Under the pieces are notes generated by a model. That model was not told the origin of the DNA and ran no database searches. It was given only the letters and a program-made list of their open reading frames with translations. A program made the translations under genes and the position numbers. Of a stretch of DNA of 64,000 nucleotides, positions 23,273-36,462 are shown piece after piece. The stretch is taken from NCBI GenBank assembly GCA_928212115.1, contig CAKMRJ010003334.1, forward strand, positions 342,003,720 to 342,067,719, in the 5' to 3' direction. The DNA comes from Lactuca virosa. Its lineage: Eukaryota; Streptophyta; Magnoliopsida; Asterales; Asteraceae. How positions within the stretch are numbered: position 1 is the first letter of the stretch; each line of letters begins with the position of its first letter.

Positions 23273-26200
23273 ATGGAGAGCGGACAGTACCTCGGAGAAA
23301 TCTCAGCTCTGTGCTTTCTCCACCTCCCTCCCCCGTCTCCATCTCTTCCTTATCTCCTTGCTGGTTCTCTACTTGATCTTTATTATTACTGTTATGTTCT
23401 ATGCTACCCTGACTCTCTCAAGGAACTTGTTGCTTTCCATTTAATCCCTCCCTTACTTTCTTTTTATATCGTCAACCAGGAACTGGTTCGCAACTACTTT
23501 TCTATGACCTGCATACTGGCAATATGATCGCTTCCTTTCAAGTCTTCAAGGGTGTTAGGGTGCACGGCATTTCTTGTCTTCCCCTAACAGATACAGTAAC
23601 AGATACATCACTTACTTTCAGAGTCGCCGTCTTTGGAGAGCGCAGGCTCAAATTATTTCTCTTCAAGATTCAGTTGCCACATCACAACAAACAAACGCTC
23701 GTCCATCTGCTCTCTTTTCAGTCCCTGCCTAATTTGGGTCACTGGGTTTTGGATGTTTGCTTCATACAGGTTGTGAAAGAATCTCTTTTAATTTCGATTG
23801 CTATATATGGATTTCTTCAATGTTCGCTCATGTGTTCCTTACGTTCTTGCTCGGTAGTAGGAATCTGTAATTCTTAAAGGGAGTCAGTTTCTTGCCATTG
23901 GATGCACCGACAACACTCTGTATTTCTGGGACACCTTGACATCTACAATCAGCTTTCAGGTGAGCTCTCCAGGTATGTATGCTATTCTACCTACCTACAC
24001 TTGCAACACTACGTAATGCTACATACGCATTTTCAAGATATTGTTTGTTGTTTCTCCTTTTCACATTTTCCTCCTTCCTTCATTCACAGACAGATGTCTT
24101 CTGTATACGATGCGCATTTGGGGTCACAAAATTGATTCTCTCCATGTAGCATCTGGTACAATTTATAACCAGGTAACTATTTTTTTTTTTTTTTTTAAAA
24201 TACAATTAGAAAAAACAGATGCTACCAAAATGAATTCGCATTTGGGGTCACAAAATTGCTTTCTGGACCCCGAAACTAGCCTCTGCAGTTGAAAGTTGAA
24301 AATGATGTTCAAACTAGTCAACTGCAAGCCACCCGTATATGTGTTTTTATGCCGGTCAAGTCAATGCCTAACACATAAAGCTTGGTCAAATATATTATCA
24401 GTTTGGCGGGTGTTCCTCTGGCTCTTAGATAATAGATACCTACCTGCCTGATACATTAGTAAAATTAGTTTCTAGACATGATGAGATAGTTGATTGTAAA
24501 TTTGTCCTGCCAGATAATTGTCTGGAAAGTAGTAGACACTCTTCCTATGGGATCAAAATCAAAGACTGCTGAGTACAAAGCTGTCCCAGTATGTAGACTG
24601 GGGGGGCATGAAGGTTCTATATTCCGTATTACATGGTCTTTGGATGGATCAAAACTGGTGTCTGTCTCGGATGATCGCAGGTCAATTCTCATCCCAACTT
24701 TATGAGCCTTCTGACTATTCATATTGATTCCTTTGATATCTTATTAGTGCAGTGCACGTATCTGGGAAGTTCATACTGGAAAAAGAGACTCTGATGATGA
24801 TGATGATACAGAGGTGACTGTTTCTCCTTCCACTGGGCCTGTGCTATTTGGCCACACTGCCAGGGTTTGGGATTGCTGTATGTCCGACTCTGTAAGCCTA
24901 CCTCTCACTTCAGTTTATCTTTATTCTTGGTTGGCCTATTCTCGTTAGTGAAAACAATTTGAATGGGATATTGCCTAATATGTGTTTAAGTTGGATGTTT
25001 CCTTGTTAATAGTCTCTCTTTATGAAAACTTTCCCTGTCAAATCAATAAATAAGTTCAAAATCAGTGCATCTTTGTTTCATTTACTATAGACAAGGAAAA
25101 CAAGTCTGGATCACATTACCTCTTTTCTGGTTCATTGGATGTGCCATTTCAGTTACATTTGTTATGTGTGTGGTGTGGCCAACAAATATCTGTTTTCATT
25201 ACTTTTTTTTTTTTTTTTTGTATCAGTTAATCATCACCGTCGGCGAGGATTGTACATGTCGTGTATGGGGACTGGATGGAACACAACTTAGAATAATCAA
25301 GGAGCATATGTAAGTTGCAGACAATCTTTATTTTGATTTTTCAGTATCATGTTAACAAGTATTGTAAAATCGCTCAATTCATATATTCAGTAAGAATGTT
25401 GATGTGAGTTGTCCTATAGTTCTTAGGATGCACCAAACTATAGCTAAAAAGATTGTGCTACTTTATCGTACAGAGGGAGGGGAGTATGGCGATGCTTGTA
25501 TGATCCAAGCTCTTCTCTTCTTGTTACAGCTGGATTTGATTCTGCCATAAAAGTGCATCAGCTGCATTCTTCTTTGCCCATGGGATCGGAATCGGAGAGA
25601 TGCAATGGTCTGGAAGAGTATGAAAGAAAACAGATCTTTACTATCCAAATTCCAAATTCAAAGCGTACTGCACTAATGGACAGGTATATTGTAATGATAT
25701 ATTATTCTTTTGAGTAGACCTTTTAGTTACCTTCACATTTGTTGCAATTGCAGCAAAAGCGAATATGTACGTTGTATGCATCTTGCGAGTGAATGTGAGC
25801 TTTATGTAGCCACAAACAATGGCTTCCTGTACCTTGCTAAAATATCTGATACCGGTGATGTAGCATGGACTCAGCTTTTCTGTAGCCAAGAGGAGATTCC
25901 AATAGTTTGTATGAGCGTATTCCCGGGTTGTGTGGAGAACTGGATTGCTTTGGGAGATGGTAAGGGAAGATTAACTGTCGTGAGAATTGCTGATATCGAG
26001 ACACCTGAGCTCAATCTATCATTCACTTGGCCTGCTGAAGCTGAGAGGCAGCTTTTAGGAACATATTGGTGCAAGTCTTTGGGCCACAGGTACCCTTCAA
26101 CTTAATACTCCCATTTTACTTGTCTATGACTTGTTTCAATAAATGCATACTATTGTTCACCTGAATCATTACTCTTATGTGCATATAAATATAATCAATC

Positions 26201-29200
26201 ATCTTGTTTATAGTATACGAAGCGAAAAGTATTTTGGGAGGTCTTAGCCCCTAGGACATAGTCCAATTAACAATGCTGACCTAAAATTTGATTGCAAATT
26301 TTCAACTGTTACTACTGTATAGGTATATATTCATAGCTGATCCTAGAGGAAGATTGAAGCTTTGGAAGATATGCAAACCTTTTCAGTCCAGTTCTAAAAA
26401 AGGAACAGGGCATGCCGATGCATCTTTAGTAGCAGAATTCACCTCATGCTTTCCTACAAGAATACTATGCTTGGATGCATCATTTCACGAGCAGGTATAT
26501 CTTTGCCATCATATACATATATGTGTGTGTGTGAGGTTGACGTCATGATCTTCCAATCAGGTGTTGGTGTGTGGGGATCTTCGTGGTAATCTAGTTTTAT
26601 TTCCCTTGTTAAGAGACTTGTTGCTTGCTGCACCTGATGCTTCTGTGGCACACATTGCCCCTTTAAATTACTTCAAAGGAGCACATGGCATATCAAGTGT
26701 GAGCAGTGTTTCCATCCATGGATTGAATCCAAGTACCTTTGAACTACACTCGGTATGTTATGTTCTGCCATATGTAGTTCTATATTAAGCTTAAAATGTT
26801 TTTCTATTACATATAACCGACTGGCTATTGCTTCAGACTGGAGGAGATGGATGCGTATGCTATATGGAATATGATCGATATAAACAAAAAATGGAATTTA
26901 TTGGAATGAAACAAGTAAAAGAGCTGAGTTTGGTTCGATCTCTCTTCCCCAATGACAATGCGGGTCATAACATTGGAACTGGGAACTATGCAATAGGCTT
27001 CACATCAGCTGATTATTTAATATGGAATTTGTCAACTGAGACAAAGGTTCTCTCGTTTTCCTCTCCCTCTGTCTGTTGTCTATCACTCTATCTTGATCTG
27101 CTTTATTCACTTTTTAATGCTGGTTTGGTCTTGCTTTCTTGTTGCAACAGGTAGCTGAAATTCCATGCGGTGGATGGCGGCGTCCTCATACTTATTTTCT
27201 TGGTGATGTACCAGAGATGAAGAATTGCTTTGCGTTTGTGAAGGTTTGTGGTTGAAGAAAGTACAGTTTCATATCTGCTTTTTTTTTTCCCTACTAAAGA
27301 GGAGTATATTTCATCAAATATATTGTGTCATAAACACTAACCATCTGTTAGAAAGAATCACCTCCATTTCCAATGTGTTTATGTGAATGCTAGATTATTA
27401 GGGAGTTCTGGTTAGTGACTAGTGACTAGTGAGTAACTACATACCTAAAAAGTTGTCCCTCTAGTATTATTGTCTTATGATTGGATTGCTTTTCTCATGC
27501 GAGATGTTGGCTAACTATTCTCCCATTTCGGTCACAGGATGAAGTCATTTATATGCACAAGCAGTGGGTAGCAACCAGTGATAGTAGGATATACCCTCAG
27601 AATCTCCATCTGCAATTCCATGGCAGAGAGATGCACTCACTATGTTTCATTGTCAATGATGGTACACAGTTGAGTTCAGATGAAAAGCAGGCTCAGCTTT
27701 TTCAATCAGCTTTTGTAGCAACGGGTTGTGAAGATGGAACTGTGAGGTTGACAAGGTACAATTAGTTCCACTGAAACACTTAACTCATTATATTCTCGCA
27801 CTGAACCCCATGTCTCGGCTCTGGCAGCTAGTATTTGAAACTCAATTATGATATAGTGTTGGTGTACTTTAATCCCCCATCCTTTTTTACCCTGGCCAAA
27901 TTAAAACAGTTTGAAATTATTATCTTCCTTAGCTAATGTAGTGATGTGCAAATGTACACTCAGTTATTCTTGGGGTATTGATAACTGGTCCACTTCAAAA
28001 TTGCTTGGAGAGCATGTTGGTGGATCGGCTGTGCGATCACTTTGCTCTGTGTTCAAGGTACATACCATTGTAGATGAAACATTGGACAGTGATCAAGGAA
28101 CAGGTTTATTAGAAGATGAGGAAGACAAGTTCCTGCTGATTTCAGTAGGTGCAAAAAGGGTCCTAACTGCATGGAAGCGCAAAGCCAGTTTCAGTTCAAC
28201 TTCAAGACCTAAAACTGAAGAAGCACTTCCATCCTCATCAATGTCGTTCCAATGGCTTTCCAGTGATTTGCCAACCAGAAACCGTGGATCAAAGAAAGAA
28301 AAAACCACAGAAAATCTTAACAATGTTGATACTACTCCTCCAGAAAAGATCAAACCACAGACACAAGTTTGCTGCAGTGATGGTCTTGAAAATGACTGGC
28401 GCTACTTAGCTGTCACTGCTTTCCTTGTGAAGTTTTCTGGTTCAAGGTAGTGTGAGATCCAACAAACAGCTATATCTTACTTTATTTACTTGTGCTTATC
28501 GCCCAACTCTACCAATTAAAATATTTTTTTTGTCTAATTGCTTGCAGGATGTCTGTGTGCTTCATTGTTGTTTCTTGCTCAGATGCCACAGTTACGTTAA
28601 GGGCTCTAGTATTACCACATCGGCTTTGGTACGCGTCACATAAAATATGCAAATTGCACTTGTTCTTTGATTTACACGAGTGCTGTTTTTTTTGGTACCT
28701 GAGTGTTAACTTGTGACTCTGTCCATATAGATCAAGATAGTGATTTTTGGATTTCATGAGTCAACCTGGCATTAAGTCCTCGACTTCCTCTATAATTAAC
28801 AGTTTTTTTTTTTGAAAAGACAATGCAGAAAGATCTTAAATAAAACAAACCTGTATTAAATTGCATTTAGTCATAGTTTCTACTAATTTTGACTAGTTTC
28901 ATTCCGCAGCTATGAGTAGATTTTTATATTGGATTGCATGACAGAAGTTAGTTTCTCTTCAAATCCATTGCAGGTTTGACATTGCGCTATTGGTTCCTTC
29001 CACATCGCCAGTTCTGTCATTGCAACATGTCGTTGTTCCTGACCTTGCAACTTTTAAAGGTGACTGATGTGTAGTCTATTCAAACAGTGTGCAAGTTTCT
29101 ATAAATAGTTGGTCTTGGGTTTACTTTAATGTATCATTAATATGTGATCTGGATACCTGTATGTTACTGTTTGCTAATCGTTCTGCTTTTATCTCATTTC

Positions 29201-30673
29201 ATACTCGATCCTATGGGACATGCTGTTGATGATTTGATGAGACTCAAGTAGACCTTATCTATATGAGTGCTAATCATGCATATATTATATTGTTTTTCTT
29301 TATTAGAGCTTGGCTTGGAAGATTTGATCACATGACTCCTTTGGTTGCATAGAATCTATTCCTTTAATGATAAATGCTCATGCCCATCTTTAGTCCTCAC
29401 TATTTAACCTTTCTTGAATGCGGGTGATTGACATGTGTTTAGCATATAATGTAATCTGGATACCATGTATGTTACTGTGTGCTAATCGTTCAATGTTTTC
29501 CTCTGTGGTACTGGTAATGAGGTTCAATGTTTTCTTCTAACATTAATTGGATGTAAATGCCTTTTGTCACCGATGCTAATGGAAAAGAGTTGAATACAAA
29601 AAGATTGCTTTGTATGCATGTTTGTTGCAAGCATCATGGAATCTTGCCTCCCTTCACTATTGGTGTTTTATTAACGTGAAGGGTGTTTGTTTTTTCAGAT
29701 AAAAGTCAGATGAGAAGTCTGTTTATGGTTATTAGTGGGTCTACAGATGGAAGTATTGCGTTTTGGGATGTGACTGAAGCTGTTGAAGCATTCATGCGGA
29801 AAGTATCAGTTCTGCATAAGGAAGATTGCAACAACTTTCAGACAAGGCCACGCACCGGAAGAGGAAGCCAAGGTGGTCGTCAGTGGCGGTCATTGGAAAA
29901 AACTGATAATGATACATCATCAGATTTAGGTTGTGCTGCTAATGGTTCTACTTCACAAGAAAAAGAAATAGATACGATATGGCCCTTGCATGTTGTAAAA
30001 AATGCACACCAGTCGGGGGTGAATTGCCTGCATGTTTCAGATGTTAGAGGCTGTGAATCATCTTGCTTCTCTTGCAATGTTATAAGCGGTGGTGATGATC
30101 AAGCACTCCACTCTTTAAATTTTGATGTGATGGGTACAGACAAAAGTTGTAAGAAACATGCATCATATTATTGTCTACAAAATAAGTACCAGATTGTATT
30201 TTCTCATCCTGACGAAATTGCCTCGGCTCATTGCTCTGCTGTAAAAGGTGAAACTTTCTCTTTCTTGCTGGAAAAGGATCGGTTCTTTTCAACTACTGTC
30301 CTTGTATGGGTCCGATCCAGATCCATACACTGTGACTTGGGTCTGATGAAGTATCTGTTGTGTTGTGTTAAATAGGTGTTTGGACAGACGGGCATTGGGT
30401 TTTCTCTACTGGGCTTGATCAGCGTGTTCGTTGTTGGCGTGTGTCGTCAGTGGATGGTAAATTAAGTGAGAAGGCCCATTTGATCGTTAGCGTACCGGAA
30501 CCAGAAGCATTGGATGTTAGAGTATGTGGAAGGTATATAACAGGTGTTGCATACTCATGCTCATGCTCATGCTTATGTTGCTTTATGTTTTGTCAAACAG
30601 GAACCAGTATCAAATTGCAGTTGCTGGACGAGGGATGCAGATGATGGATTTTTTAGCTCCTGCAGACTCATGA
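23273..30673 (+). CDS. WD40 protein of the WDR6 / TRM734 (RTT10) type, 20 exons
   Basis: WDR6/TRM734 is the WD40 partner that helps the TRM7 methylase add 2'-O-methyl to tRNA position 34. Exons: 23273-23363, 23480-23769, 23861-23972, 24090-24172, 24514-24680, 24753-24891, 25227-25309, 25474-25683, 25754-26089, 26323-26494, 26561-26752, 26837-27046, 27151-27243, 27538-27755, 27964-28446, 28548-28628, 28974-29059, 29699-30247, 30376-30532, 30601-30673. I checked the frame across all 19 GT-AG introns: 1274 codons with no break. Typical repeats include G-H-E-G-S-I-F-R...S-D-D-R in exon 5, G-E-D-C-T-C-R-V-W in exon 7 and S-G-S-T-D-G-S-I-A-F-W-D in exon 18. An acidic D-D-D-D-D loop is in exon 6. 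Length and layout fit the plant single-copy homologue. It lies 1.4 kb downstream of TRM13 on the same strand. The family call is from memory, without a search. Confidence 0.87.
24236..24258 (+). repeat. Partial copy of exon 4 inside intron 4 of the WD40 gene
   Basis: GCATTTGGGGTCACAAAATT repeats the exon 4 sequence at 24111-24134. It follows a T run and has no splice context of its own. Confidence 0.8.
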
Positions 30674-32102
30674 TCATTTCATTGCTTCAGGGATGCAAGC
30701 CAAGTTGCTCATCGGAGGATATAAACCTTTTTTTTTTTTTTTTTTTTTTTTAATCACAGTTAGATCCATCACTATTCAATCAAGTTTTATTTGGAAGTGT
30801 TGTTGTTTTTGTGTTTTGAATTTAAATGGAAAAAATATGTATTTATGCTTCTATGCTTCTAAAACACAAATCAACGAATCTGGAAGGAATATGTGTTTAT
30901 AACAACAAATCTAGACAAAATACAATTTAGCTTTTTGATTGATAACAGAAAGTTATTACAAAAGGCTCAAGTGTTTAATAGTGAAACACAAACTTTCAAA
31001 AACTTTGATTGATCCTGTTCTCATATCATTTGTAGGATCCCAGATGTCATGGCGACGTGGAATTAAGAACATCAATCACAAATCAAAAAACTAATTGCAC
31101 GTAATATGGCTATAGTTTTTATTTTTATTTTTTTTATTTTTTATTTTTTATTTTTTTTTATAAATAATTTGTTTGACAAATACAAAGACCTTTGGTTTAG
31201 CTCACCTAAAGTGATGTAGAACAAACTATGAGCTTTATCAGCTTATGGTAAGGTTTAGGGTTAATTAAGCCCTCTATATAGTGGAAATTACATCATGAAA
31301 AAAATAAACAATCCCCAACCAATATACATGAATTACATAAGAAATGTCATGTCATTATATTTGAGAGAGCCACATCCATGATTTCATGTGGTAGAGGAGA
31401 GACCGAAACAGTCACATCACATTATTTGATATTATTTTGTTTCAAATTTCTTACATGCCACATGTTTTATCGAATTCACAAAAAAAAAAAAAAAAAAGCA
31501 AACCATGTGACTGAGCCCATTTTGGTATTAAACCTCACTTCGCCAAAAACACCCACTTCGTCCTTTTGAAAACATCGTGACCCGCAAAACTATTTTATTT
31601 GTGGACCTAGCAAAATGATAAGTAAAAGAACTTACCATGCCATTTCGGTAGGAAACTTTACAGAGGGCAATTTTGTCATTTCCATGTTTTAGGAAACCTT
31701 TTACTCACGTGCATGGCCGGTCCATTGGTCTATGATGCTCATACGGACACTAATAACAATGCCAATTTTTTACTCTCGTATACACAAATGACAAAAACAC
31801 ATAAGAATCTTAGAATCCTATTTTCTAACATTAAAAAACCGGGCCTTTTATTTGCAAACAACTAAATCATAAAATGTTTAAAAGATTTAATACACATATC
31901 AAACTAATTCCTAAGATCATATAATATTTAAAAGATTTGATTATTTCACAAGTATGAAGCCTCATTCCTAAGCAAGTAATATGTATTTAAAAAACTATAG
32001 CCTATTTACTATCATTTTATAAAATACATTTTCATTGTTATTTTTGAATTTAACATGACCTTGTTCTAGCACTTCCTAAGTGTTAGTAGCGAAGCTCCAG
32101 AG
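30674..32102. other. 3' flank of the WD40 gene and intergenic spacer
   Basis: This stretch holds a 3' untranslated region of unknown length, a long T run (30727-30753), T/A-rich low-complexity DNA at 31120-31160 and an A run near 31480. No gene is visible. Confidence 0.5.
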
Positions 32103-33189
32103 TGTAACGTCCTAAAAATTCATAGTAAAATTTTTGTTTTTAAAACAATAAATCATACAAACGAGTTGTTCCAAAACCGATCAAGGTGAATATATTATTT
32201 AAACATAGAGTAATATCATTAATTGCCAATGCGGAAAACTTTAGGGGATGCTGTAGAGTCAAGTCGGGCCCTTCCCTTTCGCAACGAAAGTACATGAAAC
32301 CATAAATAGGAAACCGCAAGCACAAAACTTAGTGAGTTCCCCAAAGTACCACATACCCTACATAAAATAGAGATTGTATGTACCAACCATAGTCTTGTCG
32401 TTATGCCATGAGCCATATCATGGTCTTTCCTTGAGAGGCCGGGGGCCGAAACCCTAGGTCTTACAGACAAGTGCCAAGAGCAGCCTTATGGTCTTCAATG
32501 CAAGTATCACAGAGACAACGAGCATACTACATATATCTGCCAGGGTTCAGTCCCTGGTCTTGCATATAACTTGTCGGGAGCTACCTCCCGGTCTTTCATA
32601 CAAATGCCAAGGGCCACCCCCTCATCTTCCTATCTAACATAAGCCAATGGGCCGGAATTGGTGCCTGCGAACCCCGAGTACAGTGAGGAGACTCACCTAA
32701 ATCACAAAGCCGACTAATACTCAGCTCAAAACTGTGCCAACTACATCTAACTGCTCTCTTGTCAAATGATGGGTGCTTAACACATCCTATCAATCCACAC
32801 AAGGTAAACCCTAAGTCAACCTTCTAAAAATAAAATTTAACCAAAAGTCAACCTAAGCCAAAAGTCAACGGTCAAAGTCAAAGTAAACAACCCATAATGT
32901 TAACTATCCATCCTTACGTCGTGACCATCCCTTGGTCACGTTGTAAGAGCTCACTCGGTCCGATTCCAACTCATCTCGACTCAACCTAGCCAACCCAGTC
33001 AAGGAAAGTCACCTGATCTGACCTCACAACGTGAGCAGCCTTCTCTCACGTCCTGAGCCCGAAGAAGCTCATCAGAAATGGGATCATCCAATCCTCACGT
33101 CGTGAGACAATGTGTCTCACGTCGTGAGCACAGTTTGAAGCCAAAAACTCAACATTTAAGCCTTAATCCATTAAAATTCGAACTCTAAC
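32103..33189 (-). mobile_element. 3' LTR of element 5, distal part
   Basis: It starts TGTAACGTCC at 32103, the minus-strand 3' end of the LTR. It has the family block (32318-32355), TTGAC clusters at 32815-32885 and TCACGNCGTGA palindrome pairs at 32914/32936, 33024/33046 and 33095/33117, all 22 bp apart. It is cut at 33190 by element 3 and resumes at about 47247. Confidence 0.82.
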
Positions 33190-34641
33190 TATAACATCCC
33201 AAAATTTAAGACCAAAAATTTTATTTTAATTTAATAATTATAAAACCAATTGTCTGAAAACATCCATAGTGTCAACCCATATCAAAACCAATATATCAAT
33301 AATCAAAACATGTCATAATAAAACATCATCAGAGTATAACTCCCAAATATCACATACACGGAAATCATGGTGTGATGCGCTGCAGTCATGCCGGCTCCTT
33401 TCCTTTCGAAGAAGAAGTACCTGAAACCAAAACCGAAAACCGTAAGCACAAAGCTTAGTGAGTTCCCCCATCATACCACATACCATACAATAACATACTG
33501 CCAAGCATATCCGGGTGCTGACCTACCCCTTCGGTCTCTTTCAACCGGTAACCGCCTATCATATCAGGGTGCTGGCCTACCCATTCGGTCTCTTTCAACC
33601 GGTATCCGCCTAGCATATCTGGGTGCTGGCCTACCCCTTTGGTCTCTTTCAACCGGTTACGGGGACTATTTCACCCCTACCACTACCATATAATATCTTA
33701 GCCTATAAACGCATAATCACATACTACCTAGCATGTCTGGGTGCTGGCCTACCCCTTCGGTCTTACGACCGGCTACAAGGACTATTTCACCCCTACTACT
33801 ACCACGTAATAACATAGCATACAAGCACATAACTCTCAACATATAGTGGCATACCAGACAATTATCACAAAGACAATCATCTCTACTTTAAACAACTACT
33901 AGTGGGCCGACATTGGTGCCTTCGACCCACTTATACCGGGAAGGTAACTCACCTCAAATACTGGAAAGTAGCTGAAAGTCCTCGGCTCCAAAAATCAACC
34001 CAGCTCAAGCTCCTATACATAAAAGATTTCCTTAATTACCCCTTCATACTCATAACCCCATAAGGGTTGACTTGGCCCAAGTCAAAGTCAAAGTTAAAGT
34101 CAACGCTCCGAGTTGACTAAACTCGTCGAGTCCACTCCTCAACTCGCCGAGTTCCCATAACTCACAGAATCGTGAAATCACGATCCAACTCGTCGAGTTT
34201 TCCTCCAACTCGTCGAGTTCCTCCTTCTCAAAAGAATTGAGACTTTTCAATACAACTCGTCGAGTCCCCTTGTGGACTCGTTGAGTTCCTTGTGTCTTCA
34301 GAAATCCGAAAAAAAACCCTAATCAACTCGCCGAGTCATCTCTTCAACTCGTCGAGTTTGCTCAGTAATCAAAAAGGTCGGGGGACCACGATCCAACTCG
34401 CCGAGTTGGGTAAACAACTCGTCAAGTTTCCTTAGTCTTAACTCATTCAGTCACTTCCAAGCGAGTCTAATGCCTCCAAACCATAGATCTGGTCCCCTTG
34501 GGCTGAGATACCACGTAAAGTTGCTAACTTTACATCCATGCATGGTATCAAGAGGCTAAAAACACTAAAACTAAGCTTTATAAGGGACTTAGGGAATGGA
34601 GGAGGACCAAGACTTGATAAAGCTGGCAACTTTAAGTCTCA
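33190..34641 (-). mobile_element. 3' LTR of element 3, distal part
   Basis: It begins TATAACATCCC (TG mutated to TA) and matches the 5' LTR at 45231. It contains a 54-bp minisatellite (33500-33665), TTGAC clusters (34070-34115) and five ACTCGNCGAGT pairs starting at 34121/34142, 34188/34208, 34255/34276, 34326/34347 and 34396/34417. It is cut after TCTCA (34637-34641) by a solo LTR and resumes at 38377; joined length is about 2.0 kb, equal to the 5' LTR. Confidence 0.88.
33500..33665 (-). repeat. 54-bp minisatellite in the LTR of element 3
   Basis: Three units start at 33500, 33554 and 33608 with GCC(A/T)A(G/T)CATATC. Related units occur at 36690-36850 and 45540-45700. Confidence 0.9.
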
Positions 34642-34728
34642 TGTAACATCCCAAAATTTAAGGCTAAAAATTTCATTTTAAATTAAATAATTATAAAACC
34701 ATTTGTCTGATAACAATCATAATATCAC

Positions 34729-36462
34729 TGTTAGATGCAATTTTATGCATCTTATAGGGTAGTTTTTATTATCATTTAGGATCATATTTTGTACATTTTC
34801 ATGTCATTTATTTAAATAATGTTCAGCTCATGTCTTTCGTTAGAATTCCCGTACTGCTCATGTTTTTATGTCAATTTCAGATTGTTCGAGTGGAGCAGTG
34901 CTTTGGGAGCAGTTGGATGCGCGTTTGGAGCTTAAAATGGAGCTTGGGACTTATGAAGGATTATGAGGAATGTTTGGAAGATGCTTTGGTCAAGAAACAT
35001 TCGATCGAATTGATCACACGAAGAAAGAATATACAATCTAAAGATAAAGGATGTTACTGGCAGCTTTGACCCCCTGTCAGTATTTTGACCATATCTCGAG
35101 AACCGTAACTCCGATTGACGCGATTCAAAATGATATGAAAAGTAGACGAAATTTCGGACGTCATAGGTACAACCTGCGATCGCAGGTTGTCTCCTTGCGA
35201 TCGCAGGTGACCCTTTTGCGATTGCAGGTTTGGTCGCAGGTTGCCTTCGAGGTTCTTTTGTGCCCAAAATTCATCCGGGAGTGAAAACTGAATACCTGCG
35301 ATCGCAGGTTGTGTACATGCGATCGTAGGTTGGTCAAAAAGTGTCATAATAGCATCCTACTTCATTAAAAAGGCATCAGACACGTTTATTTCAAAACCTG
35401 CGATCGCAGGTTGTGTACATGCGATCGCAGGTGCGCCGTTTTTGCTGCTGGACGTATAAATAGACCCTGATAACCTTCCAGTAACCTAAGTTGGCGATTC
35501 CAGAGGTTCCAGACGACGAAAATACGATTTTGGAGGCGTTTCTTCTCCGATTTCTCCGATTTCTGAAGATCTGAAGAATGTGGATCATCTCCTACGTTTA
35601 GTTTAGTAAGATTTAGTAGTTTAATGTTTGTTTTTATTGTTTTAGATCAGATTTTATCCATGTCTGGCTAAACCCTAGTTTTCAGTTCTGCAAAGACAAT
35701 TACTTTTCATGTGATTGATCATTAGATCTGGTTTTTGATTTGTGTTTCTATCTAGATTCTTCAGTTTTGTTCTTAATGAATGTTTGATTTTGATTCTTGT
35801 TAGTCTGATCACCTAGCTAGGGTTTTATCATTCCAGTTAATCAGTTAATAGAATCCGTAATTTTTCTAATTAATTGGTAATAAGTAACAAGTAATAAATC
35901 GGTTCTGTGTTTGGGATTTAACTTTATTATAAACTGTAAAAATCATACCTTTACGCTTCCGAGCTTGTGAGAAGTATTGGGTATTGCTGAGAATTTTACA
36001 AAGAACTTAATGCAACTTTTCTGATCTTAATTAAGAGCTTGTTTGATTAGACTGTAAAAAGTTAGGGTTAATTGAAGATCTTGTTTTGATTAACTAGTTT
36101 AGGTAAAAGAGAAATTACTAGAGCTTGTTAGTTTTTCTCAGTACCAGCTTAGATAAAACGCATCTCAAATAATCAGATCTGGATCAGTTGCAAGATTAGG
36201 AGAGTCGTAGCAGAACTGGAATTGTTTTTTTTAATTATTGACTTTCATTTAATTTAATATCACTGCAAATTTTAGTTTTTAGTTAAATTTAAAATTCCCC
36301 CTTTTATATTCTGTTTCTTGACTAGATGTGTCTGATGCAAAAAGGCATTGACTTTTAGGCTGTGTCCCTGAGGATTCGACCCTGCTTCCCTGTGCTATAT
36401 TTTTAGTGCAACAAACAGTGATAAATTTATCTGTTTAATACGTGCGCGACAACGTGTTAACA
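34729..36462. mobile_element. Solo LTR of a different family, with TGCGATCGCA motifs
   Basis: The 1734 bp run from TGTTAGATGC to GTGTTAACA and are flanked by the 5-bp duplication ATCAC (34724-34728 and 36463-36467). No internal coding region remains, as expected after recombination between two LTRs. It is unrelated to the host LTR. Confidence 0.9.
35175..35429. repeat. TGCGATCGCA palindromes spaced 21 bp
   Basis: Sites start at 35175, 35196 and 35217 (the last imperfect), at 35297 and 35318, and at 35399 and 35420. Every step within a cluster is exactly 21 bp. Confidence 0.92.
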
